From a virus: a stretch of 20,097 nt of DNA. The stretch spans positions 1-20,097 of the IMG/VR virus record IMGVR_UViG_3300042884_000705, one strand, 5' to 3'. This document shows, in pieces, positions 8,287 through 15,059 of the stretch. The notes beneath the pieces were generated by a model. The model ran no database searches. It saw only the letters and a list, made by a program, of their open reading frames with translations, and had not been told where the DNA came from. A program made the translations under genes and the position numbers. The number at the start of each line of letters is the position of its first letter. The first letter of the stretch is position 1.

Positions 8287-9572
8287 AAGACGATCTCCCC
8301 ATTCTCATTGACGCGAATGCGCGACCGCCCCGCTGCTGGCGGCGGCTCTGCCTGCATCCCGCTCTGGCCAATCGGCGCTGCCGGCGCGGGCGCTTCCTGG
8401 GGCGCCACGCGCGGCGCGCTGCTGCGAAAAGGGTTGTTGCGCTCAAAAAAGCCCGGTCGCGGCGGTGCTGGTGCGGCGGCTGGCGGCGCTACTGATGCCA
8501 CTCCGCCAAGAGTGCGGCGCCAATCGCCAAAGGGTTCCATGGCAATGGCAATGTCTGCCTGGGTGGCGCCCGATGCGCGCAATGCTTCATAAATACGGGC
8601 AACGGCATTGGGTGACGCTTGCGCCCCGCCGGCAATGGCGGCGGCCTCCTGTGGGCTCATGCCCGCGCGAAGCAGTATTTGCTCCTGCTGCTGACGGGCG
8701 CCCTGCCTTGGCTCTGCCGCAGGGCGAGACCCGCCCCCTCGCTCTGTCGGCGGCGTCTGAGCAATAACTTCACCAGTTTGGGGATTAACAAGCACACGAC
8801 CCGGCCCCAACACAACCGGGCGCGGCGGCGCTGCCTCGCGCGGCGCGCGACCCTGCCCACCGCCACCGCCACCACCAGAGCCAGCCGCATTGCGCGCCGC
8901 TGCTAGGTCGCCGTTGCTGTTCAGGTACGTGTCAATGAAACTCCGCTGCCGCGCCGCATCGCGCGGATACATGCGGGTTGCCATCAGCCCAGCCTCGCCA
9001 ATAAGCCGCCGCTGATCCGCATTATTCAGAACCTCGTCCGGCAGATTGATCCCGGCGCGGCTGCCGTAAAAGCGGAACGTACTAAGGTCGCCGCGCTGTA
9101 GCGCCAGCATCGCCAGGCGCTCGTCGCGCTCAAGCTGCCGGTTCTCAGTCTGCGATACCTGCTGCGCCACACCCAGGGCCGCCCGGCCGCCGCCACGCAC
9201 CTGCGCCAATTCCTGCATGACCGGCTCAAGCAGCCCGGCCCCGCCACGCGCCCGAGGCGCTTGCGCCATACCCCCGCCGCCCGGCTGGGGCGCGGCGCCA
9301 CCCTGCGCCGGCACCGGGGGCGGCAAGGAGCCCGGCGCGGCCTCATTCGTGACGCTGGATTGAGTGACCGGAACGCCCGCCGTGGGGTCAGCCGGGGCTT
9401 GCCCTGGCTCGGCTGCGGGCGCACCACCAAGAGACCGCTGCAAGCCTCGCCGGATTGCCTCGTCAATGGCACCGTCGGTGAGATCGCGCTCAAGTCTTTC
9501 CATCCGACGAACACCGCGGTCAAAGCCGCCGTCGGCTTCGTTCTTGCCGATGAAATCTAATGGCCGATACAT
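8283..9572 (-). CDS. Probable DNA-ejection (internal virion) protein, 429 aa
   Basis: ATG at 9572 follows GAGGGGGTG. The product begins MYRPLDFIGKNEADGG and ends IRVNENGEIVF. It alternates disordered Pro/Ala/Gly/Gln-rich segments (about 50-115, 235-300, 365-410, including a run of seven Gly near 240) with helical segments rich in Arg/Gln/Glu (about 120-230 and 300-350, for example SPQEAAAIAGGAQASPNAV). I recognise no enzyme motif. It lies between the 286-residue protein and the giant protein, which it overlaps by four bases; in P22 the matching positions are gp7, gp20 and gp16, the proteins ejected ahead of the DNA. The Gln/Ala-rich make-up resembles gp20-type ejection proteins. The role is inferred from position and composition only. 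Confidence 0.85.
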   Translation of the reverse strand: MYRPLDFIGKNEADGGFDRGVRRMERLERDLTDGAIDEAIRRGLQRSLGGAPAAEPGQAPADPTAGVPVTQSSVTNEAAPGSLPPPVPAQGGAAPQPGGGGMAQAPRARGGAGLLEPVMQELAQVRGGGRAALGVAQQVSQTENRQLERDERLAMLALQRGDLSTFRFYGSRAGINLPDEVLNNADQRRLIGEAGLMATRMYPRDAARQRSFIDTYLNSNGDLAAARNAAGSGGGGGGGQGRAPREAAPPRPVVLGPGRVLVNPQTGEVIAQTPPTERGGGSRPAAEPRQGARQQQEQILLRAGMSPQEAAAIAGGAQASPNAVARIYEALRASGATQADIAIAMEPFGDWRRTLGGVASVAPPAAAPAPPRPGFFERNNPFRSSAPRVAPQEAPAPAAPIGQSGMQAEPPPAAGRSRIRVNENGEIVF

Positions 9573-9602
9573 TCTGGCACCCCCTCAAAAAGCCGCAATT
9601 CA

Positions 9603-10463
9603 CTAATAGATCACAGCGCGCGGCTGCTGACCCCTGCGCCCTGGCGTACCCGACCCTCCCGCGAACGGGCCTATAGGCACCCCCATCGCTCCCAGCGCCG
9701 CCGATCCCACAAACCCATCAACCTCGCCAGCCAGGTCAGACCACAGCCTTGCGTTATCCAGGGTGGCGCGCGACCGCGCATCCGCCTGATTGGTGATTGA
9801 GTTTCCCTGCACCTGCCCGATGGACCGCGTGTCGCTGGCCGTGGCGCTGCCCACATTTGAAATGCTGTTGGCAATGTTATTGCCTTGCCCGATTTCAATG
9901 TTGGCAATGCTGCCACCCTCCTGGGCAAACATGCGCGCAATATCGGAGGTGGCGGCGCTGCGTTTGTCTCGCGCGCTTTCTCGAAGATTGATATTGGTCA
10001 ATTCGGCGGTGCGGTTCAGTTGGTCGTTGTCCTCCGCCGCCTTGGCCATGAACCGCTGATCTGCGTTCAGGATTGCCGCAGCGCCCGCCCGACCAGCGCC
10101 GCGCAAACCAGACTTGGCAATGAATGCGCGGCCCGTGCGCTGCAAATCCTCACGCGCGAGGGTTTGGTTTGGCGTCAGCCCGAGGCGGTAGTTGGGAGTG
10201 TAAAATTCGGCCTCGCGCTCGGTAAGCGGCTGCATCGTGCTTGCGAAGCGCATTGTGCCGGCCCGGATTGCATCAATCCCGCGATTTGCTGCGCCGCGCG
10301 CTTCGGCTTGCGCGCGATCGCTCGCCTCAATTTGAAGCCGCGTGGATTCACGCAGCGCATCGGCCTGTATCTGTGCCGACCGATCGGAGGCTTCAGCCTG
10401 CGCTGATGCGGCCTTCTTGTTGGCTTTGCTGCCAAGGACGGCGCCAAAAATTTTTCCAAGCAT
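9603..10463 (-). CDS. Probable DNA-ejection (internal virion) protein, P22 gp7-like position, 286 aa
   Basis: ATG at 10463; the upstream GGGAGGG overlaps the TAA of the preceding gene, suggesting coupled translation. The product starts MLGKIFGAVLGSKANKKAAS, a short hydrophobic/Gly start followed by an alanine-rich amphipathic helix (about 15-75, with AQAEASDRSAQIQADAL) likely to form a coiled coil. A middle part (about 85-150) has NYRLGLTPNQTLAREDLQRT, then Asn/Ser/Gly-rich sequence (about 175-230) and a Gly-rich C-terminus. Small internal virion proteins of podophages often have this mix of helix and Gly/Ala segments, sometimes with N-terminal processing. Placement next to the 429-residue and giant proteins supports an ejection complex. 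No catalytic motif is visible. Confidence 0.87.
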   Translation of the reverse strand: MLGKIFGAVLGSKANKKAASAQAEASDRSAQIQADALRESTRLQIEASDRAQAEARGAANRGIDAIRAGTMRFASTMQPLTEREAEFYTPNYRLGLTPNQTLAREDLQRTGRAFIAKSGLRGAGRAGAAAILNADQRFMAKAAEDNDQLNRTAELTNINLRESARDKRSAATSDIARMFAQEGGSIANIEIGQGNNIANSISNVGSATASDTRSIGQVQGNSITNQADARSRATLDNARLWSDLAGEVDGFVGSAALGAMGVPIGPFAGGSGTPGRRGQQPRAVIY

Positions 10464-10469
10464 GGTGCG

Positions 10470-10880
10470 TTACCCTCCCATCATGCCGGGAATCATCCCG
10501 GCGCCGTTTTGCATTTGCATTTGCTGGTCAGGCGCGGCGCCACCCATGCCGGGCTGCATTCCGCCCATCATCGCCGCATCGCCGCTGAACATTCGCATGG
10601 CTTCCTCGACGATCGGCGCAAAATCCGGCCCCAGCACCGCCATAAAAGCCGATGCAACCAGGGGATCAGCACCAAGCGCACCCATCACCATTGCCTGCAT
10701 GTCAGGCGGCAGGCCGGCCAATCGCTCCTTGGCCGCTGAAGCGGGGTCTAGCTGCCCACCAAGCATGGCCGCTGAAGGATGATCCGGCATGTCGGCATAA
10801 GGGCGCTTGAGCGTACCCGAGCCTGTGGGCATGGCATCGCGGCCCGGCGCGTAAGCGCCAGCCATCGGGGGAGACATCAT
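10470..10880 (-). CDS. Hypothetical Met-rich virion-module protein, 136 aa
   Basis: The start is ATG at 10880, one of two tandem ATGs, with GGAG eleven bases upstream. The N-terminal third is Pro/Gly/Ala-rich. The centre (about 55-95) could fold as helices (GLPPDMQAMVMGALGADPLV, then SAFMAVLGPDFAPIVEEAM). The C-terminus (about 98-136) is Met/Gly/Gln-rich with GGMQPGMGG and QQMQMQNG. No family is recognised. It lies between the fibre-associated gene and the ejection genes, where P22-like phages have small assembly factors such as gp14, so an assembly or ejection-chaperone role is possible but unproven. The Met-rich tail is unusual and may be disordered. Confidence 0.78.
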   Translation of the reverse strand: MMSPPMAGAYAPGRDAMPTGSGTLKRPYADMPDHPSAAMLGGQLDPASAAKERLAGLPPDMQAMVMGALGADPLVASAFMAVLGPDFAPIVEEAMRMFSGDAAMMGGMQPGMGGAAPDQQMQMQNGAGMIPGMMGG

Positions 10881-10923
10881 AGTTTGGTTGCTCCGTGGTG
10901 AACGCGGGGAGAAACGAAAAGCG

Positions 10924-11358
10924 TCATAGAGATGCCGCCTCCATCCAAGCGTCGGTAATCTGCTGTTCGGTCAGATTGAGCGCAGCGCCAAGCATTACGA
11001 CAAGCTGATGGTCGCGCTGGTAGCTGGTCGCGTATTCCCACTCAATCCGCGCTGCCTCACGCGCTGTCTCGGTGCCGGGCATGGCCGCAATCTGCGCCTC
11101 CACCATTGCGCCTGTCAGGCCAAGGCCGAGCAGCGCAAGGCGAAGCTGGCGCGCGGTAATGGTGGGTATAGGAGGTGGCGGGGGCGCCGGTGCATCTTGG
11201 ATGGTCATCTGCCCCGCAGCAACCAGTGCCATGATCGCTTCGTAGTCGGCGTTGCTTAGGGCGAGCGGGACAAAAGACACCACGCCGTTGACCTCGACAC
11301 GGATACCTGATGGGTTACCGGATTGATCGTTGTGATATTGTGCGTTTGTATAGGTCAT
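10924..11358 (-). CDS. Tail-fibre-associated small protein, 144 aa
   Basis: ATG at 11358 begins three bases after the tail-fibre stop, so the two genes are probably translated together. Residues 1-60 (MTYTNAQYHNDQSGNPSGIR, then a short beta-type stretch) are followed by a Pro run (APPPPPIP, about 58-65) and a helical C-terminal domain starting ITARQLRLALLGLG, with a WEYATSYQRDH segment and an ending of QQITDAWMEAASL. From memory, C-terminal domains of this type (RQLRL, then WEYA, then a helix with D before the end) are common in small proteins next to tail-fibre genes; I cannot name a Pfam entry. A fibre chaperone or attachment role is inferred from position. Confidence 0.85.
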   Translation of the reverse strand: MTYTNAQYHNDQSGNPSGIRVEVNGVVSFVPLALSNADYEAIMALVAAGQMTIQDAPAPPPPPIPTITARQLRLALLGLGLTGAMVEAQIAAMPGTETAREAARIEWEYATSYQRDHQLVVMLGAALNLTEQQITDAWMEAASL

Positions 11359-11361
11359 AAC

Positions 11362-13059
11362 TCAAAACTCCGCTGAGGCGGCAGACCCATCGACCCATAA
11401 GGCGCTGGCGCTTGTATTCGATGTTGAAGCTCCGTCAATCCCAACGGTAGGGACAGTTCCACTGTACCCTGTAACAGTCGGAGTAGCTCGCTTTGAAACC
11501 TTGAATAGCCAATTTGCTGTAACAGTAGCGCCGCCAATTCCTGCGGCTTGTAAGAAACCACCGCTCAACCTCTCATAATACCGCTGACACAGCGCCAATT
11601 CCGCGCCGTATTGCCGCCGCTCAAAGGGCGTAGCAACCGTGCCTTGTTCCATCTGGACGCCTGTGATGTAGAAGGTAGCGCCATTGGTGCCGACGACCGA
11701 AACCGCACCCGGTACGCTAAGGAGGTTTCCTGCTGCCCACGCGCCTGCTGTGCCGCTAAATGTGCTGCCTACTCCAAGACTGAATTCTAAGTTAATACCT
11801 ATGCCATTGGTGGTATTCCAAGTGCCAGTCGTATCACCGGCTATAGAAACGGTTTTGCGTTCCCAGGTGTTTGCGGCACTAACGGCGTAGGTGAATCGGT
11901 ATGATCTATTACCAAGACCATTTCGCAGCGATGCGCCAAAGGTGCCGGTCAGACTGCTACGCACCCAGAACGAAATTACTATTGGTTGCGCGGCGGCGGT
12001 CCCCCAACCAAGGTCGGAAACATTGAAGCCTTCAATGATTTGACCGATAGTATAGAAATCAGAAGCCAGCACGGCGTATGCCGACTGCGATGTGATCCCG
12101 AGGTAGTTTGTAAAGCCGGGTGGGGGCGCCACGGCACCAGCGTTCTGTTGAGCAATTACTTTACCCGTCACTGATTGTTGGACATACCAACGATCTACTA
12201 CATACCCGTTAATGGTATTCGGAGTGGCGGTACCCGCATAGCGTTGGTCTATCCGCATGTCGCCATTGATGATGCGATTGCGCGCCCCCGATAGTGCGCC
12301 GCCGTCAAAGGCAAGCTTGCCCGTGGTGACGCTGGTATCTGCGAGCTTCGCCGTGGTGACGGCGTTATCTGGTATGGCAATTGAATCAACAGGATCAAGC
12401 AGCCGGAACCGCGTTCCGTCGTGCCTCACCGTAACCATGGAAAGCGCCGGCAGATTGCCCGCGGTAAGCGCCACAGCGCCATTTCCTTTATTTATGGGCA
12501 CCGCGCCAAGGCTGTTGATGTTTAGCGTAACCGCGCCAGTATTCGCCGCCGCGCCGGAAATAAACCGAAACTCTTGCCCCGCCGCGTATGCCGCAATCGG
12601 CGGGTTCAGGCTGATAGTCAGCGCATTGGCTGTGCCTGTGGCCGTGCCACCCCACAGAGCGGCGCCGTCTTGCGCTTGGCCCAGCGCCGCGTAATCCGTC
12701 CGCGCCACGCCATTGGCCGCGCCAGTATGCCGAAAACCGCCCATGGGTAGGTTTTTTGTTGGCACTGGAGATTCAAATGTATTGTTTATGCTGTCCACAA
12801 ACCCAAGAGCGACCCAATCCGATCCATCATATAGTGAAAGCTGCCATACGGATGCGCTTGGGAAGCTGGTGTTCAACCAAAGCTGGCCGCGCCCTGGGCT
12901 GGCTGGAGGATTGGGGCTTTCCGTTACCCGGCCGCTCACCCCCGCGACAATCTGCGCAACTGATATTTTGCGAGATACAAAGCCTTGGTTGATTTCCAAT
13001 TCATCGGTTGGCTGCGCGCTTGCGGCAGACAATAATTGAGAAATCCGAACACCACTCAT
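11362..13059 (-). CDS. Tail fibre / receptor-binding protein, 565 aa
   Basis: ATG at 13059 follows GGAG at eight bases. The N-terminus (VRISQLLSAASAQPTDELEI, then QGFVSRKISVAQI) is the kind used by many phage fibres for virion attachment. Residues about 50-90 form a LWLNTS...WQLSLYDGSDW segment; 105-222 a fibre-shaft pattern ending in HDGTRFRLLD; 228-250 the near-repeat NAVTTAKLADTSVTTGKLA. From about 260 the NRIINGDMRIDQR...DRW module starts, a common C-terminal carbohydrate-binding-like jelly-roll of tail fibres, with FYITGVQMEQGTVATPFERR near 468-487 and QRYYE after it. G+C drops in this C-terminal half compared with neighbours, suggesting module exchange. It should form trimers and contact the host surface. 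Confidence 0.92.
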   Translation of the reverse strand: MSGVRISQLLSAASAQPTDELEINQGFVSRKISVAQIVAGVSGRVTESPNPPASPGRGQLWLNTSFPSASVWQLSLYDGSDWVALGFVDSINNTFESPVPTKNLPMGGFRHTGAANGVARTDYAALGQAQDGAALWGGTATGTANALTISLNPPIAAYAAGQEFRFISGAAANTGAVTLNINSLGAVPINKGNGAVALTAGNLPALSMVTVRHDGTRFRLLDPVDSIAIPDNAVTTAKLADTSVTTGKLAFDGGALSGARNRIINGDMRIDQRYAGTATPNTINGYVVDRWYVQQSVTGKVIAQQNAGAVAPPPGFTNYLGITSQSAYAVLASDFYTIGQIIEGFNVSDLGWGTAAAQPIVISFWVRSSLTGTFGASLRNGLGNRSYRFTYAVSAANTWERKTVSIAGDTTGTWNTTNGIGINLEFSLGVGSTFSGTAGAWAAGNLLSVPGAVSVVGTNGATFYITGVQMEQGTVATPFERRQYGAELALCQRYYERLSGGFLQAAGIGGATVTANWLFKVSKRATPTVTGYSGTVPTVGIDGASTSNTSASALWVDGSAASAEF

Positions 13060-13108
13060 GGCGCGCTCTCCATCAAAAAGACTGTTTCAGAAAAAGAGTC
13101 GAGCCGCG

Positions 13109-13546
13109 CTATTCGATGCGCCAGCAAACCCCAAAATACATGAGCGCCGCATTGGCCGCAGCGACCACGCTGCCACCATCATCATTCTTGCCGGCAGTCA
13201 GCGTCGCTATCGTGCGGGCTGGCGCGTTGGCGTGGACCAAAAACCAAAGCCACCGGCCGCCGCTTGGCAAAACCGCAGCCACGTTCGCCGCACCGCCGCC
13301 AAATTCCTGATAAGCTGTCGCAGATGGCCTTGGCATTGCGCCGAGGGTCGCTCGCGCCTGCTCCGCCCCATCATCATCCAAAACCGTGCGGCTGAAATCA
13401 GTCGTTTCCGAACGAGGGAAAAACTGATCCGATAAAATTAGCGTGTTATACAAGTCTTGTAGGTACGCCTGAATTTCCGCCAGGGCCGCGCCTGGATCGG
13501 GAGAAATCCTCGGCGGCGGGCCTAGCGTGTTTTTTCTGCTTACCAT
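13109..13546 (-). CDS. Small fibre-like structural protein, 145 aa
   Basis: ATG at 13546 lies four bases beyond the gp10-like stop; the ribosome site is weak (GGGG in the upstream coding sequence). The N-terminal half is a helical region (ALAEIQAYLQDLYNTLIL) followed by FSRTVLDDDGAEQARATLGA, the short D-A-x-x-A-R-x-T-L-G motif common in phage fibre shafts. The C-terminal half (about 80-145) is a compact beta-type domain with WLWFLVHANAPARTIATL. Overall it looks like a short fibre or fibre-connector protein acting with the following tail fibre. No enzymatic motif is visible. Function is inferred from the motif and from its position between the hub and the fibre. Confidence 0.82.
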   Translation of the reverse strand: MVSRKNTLGPPPRISPDPGAALAEIQAYLQDLYNTLILSDQFFPRSETTDFSRTVLDDDGAEQARATLGAMPRPSATAYQEFGGGAANVAAVLPSGGRWLWFLVHANAPARTIATLTAGKNDDGGSVVAAANAALMYFGVCWRIE

Positions 13547-13550
13547 GTAA

Positions 13551-15059
13551 TCAATGCCCCAGCCGCTCGACCAATATCTGTGCCGTCACAAACTCAAACG
13601 GCACCGGATCACTGCATGAGATCTCCATTTGCCAAGTCTGCGCGCAACCCATACCGCCAAAACTCTCGACCATCCGCTCGGTTGCCGGCCGGCCCATGGT
13701 TTTCCAGACCCATCGGGTCCAGATGTCATTGTCACGGCGCATCCGAACGCCAAATCGAGCGGTCGGCCCCACCTGCAATTGATCGCCGACGACGCGCGGC
13801 CGGCCGTCCTCGGTCACGCGCACAAATCCATATTCGGAAATGCGGCGCACTCCACCCTCGGACAGAGTAAATGCAAAATCATTGCCGGCCATGCGAAGCC
13901 GCACCCGCACATCATCAAGCCGGGATGAGCCAAATTCATCCACATGGGCGCTGCGGATCAGGCACCGCATGGGGTTGGCAAGGTTCTCGTAATAGGTGGG
14001 GTCCAATTCCGCGATACCGTCCTGCACCCCTACAAACACCCGCCCCCAGGCTTCTTCCAGGGACCAGCCAGGCCAGCGCGCATAGCCGCCAGTTGTGCGG
14101 TCATAGCCCCACAGGAACGACCAGCGCCCGCGGTTCATATCCAGCAGAAACGTGACGCCGCGAGTATCATAGCCCGGCGCGCTGGCATTCGGCGCCTGAA
14201 GAATAATGAACCGCTGCCCCTTGATGGACACGCTATCGGCCCATGCGTCCGTCCAATCGTCTATGCTCTGCAAGGTCAGTGCAATGTCGTCGCCTTGAGT
14301 GCGCGTCACCTGCGCCTGGAAGCGCACAAACTCAGCAGACTGATTGACCCCGAAGGTGCCCATCTTGTCCGTGACCAGCGTGTAGGGGTGGGCCAAGCCG
14401 TCGCCAGTCATCCACCGCCGAAAGAAAGGGCGATCGCCAGAAGCAAGCGTTTCAAACTGCTCAATGCTCTCCGGCCCGGCAAGCAGCAGTTCATTGAAGG
14501 GCGTGACGGCCGCCGCGACCAAATCATCAGGCTTGCCCTCGGCGGTAAACACCGAAAGGTCGTCCCACACGTCATAGCCGCCCGGCTCGCTGTAGCGAAA
14601 GCGCCCGCTATAGGGCTCAATTGCCACCAGATAGCCATCAATCCAAGCCACATGCGTTGAGGTTGGTGCCTGGGCAGAAAGCAGCCGCGTGGCGCCAGAA
14701 TCAAGGGCCACGATCGGCCCGCCGGCGGCAATGATTAGGCTTTCTTCCGTGGCGGCAAAGGTTGGCCTACCACCTCCGGAAATTGGGGTCGCGGTTACGT
14801 TCTGGAACTGCGCATTGCTCCCAATGCGCCAAACTTGCCCGCCTTGCCCAACAGCCACCAAGTCCCCGCGCCACGATTTTAGGGTAATGCGCCCCTGTCC
14901 TGGCAGGGACAACCACGGCCGCAGGCCAGGAAAGCGGGACCAGCCCCCTGATCTATTGCTGTATAGGTTTTCCGCCACGGCCACGCGGCGGCGCAAGATC
15001 GCCTCATCCGCGTTGGTAAACATGGCTTCCTCCCAGGGGAAGTTGGCCCATTGCGCCAT
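13551..15059 (-). CDS. P22 gp10-like packaged-DNA stabilisation / tail hub protein, 502 aa
   Basis: ATG at 15059 overlaps the tailspike stop by one base (TAATG). Near the N-terminus, AVAENLYSNRSGGWSRFPGL fits the start of P22 gp10-type hub proteins, in which early lines read as N-[LM]-Y followed by a short loop and PGL. The rest is repeated beta-strand sequence with many W/Y/G turns (YLVAIEPYSGRFRYSEPGGY, FNELLLAGPESIEQFETLA, RWMTGDGLAHPYTLV), consistent with a beta-propeller-like hub. At 502 residues it is close to P22 gp10 (472). In P22 this protein forms the tail hub beneath gp4 and closes the channel after packaging. The gp4-like gene nearby supports the call. The nearest family should be Phage_stabilise (PF11134), not checked here. 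Confidence 0.88.
   Translation of the reverse strand: MAQWANFPWEEAMFTNADEAILRRRVAVAENLYSNRSGGWSRFPGLRPWLSLPGQGRITLKSWRGDLVAVGQGGQVWRIGSNAQFQNVTATPISGGGRPTFAATEESLIIAAGGPIVALDSGATRLLSAQAPTSTHVAWIDGYLVAIEPYSGRFRYSEPGGYDVWDDLSVFTAEGKPDDLVAAAVTPFNELLLAGPESIEQFETLASGDRPFFRRWMTGDGLAHPYTLVTDKMGTFGVNQSAEFVRFQAQVTRTQGDDIALTLQSIDDWTDAWADSVSIKGQRFIILQAPNASAPGYDTRGVTFLLDMNRGRWSFLWGYDRTTGGYARWPGWSLEEAWGRVFVGVQDGIAELDPTYYENLANPMRCLIRSAHVDEFGSSRLDDVRVRLRMAGNDFAFTLSEGGVRRISEYGFVRVTEDGRPRVVGDQLQVGPTARFGVRMRRDNDIWTRWVWKTMGRPATERMVESFGGMGCAQTWQMEISCSDPVPFEFVTAQILVERLGH

Noticed and set aside
8657-8890. 77-codon minus-strand frame with a hydrophobic patch, possible small lysis protein
   Set aside because: It lies inside the 429-residue gene, is Arg-rich on both sides of the patch, and has no ribosome site; best read as a shadow.
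11355-11561. 68-codon minus-strand frame overlapping the end of the tail fibre, ending ATGA at the next gene's start
   Set aside because: The GTG start with GAGAGG upstream and the ATGA overlap are tempting, but codon third positions look random and the region is a well-supported fibre C-terminus. Worth a homology search only.
13060-13108. U-rich stretch with a small CTG/CAG stem between the fibre-like gene and the tail fibre, as a terminator
   Set aside because: The stem is only three to four base pairs; too weak to call.
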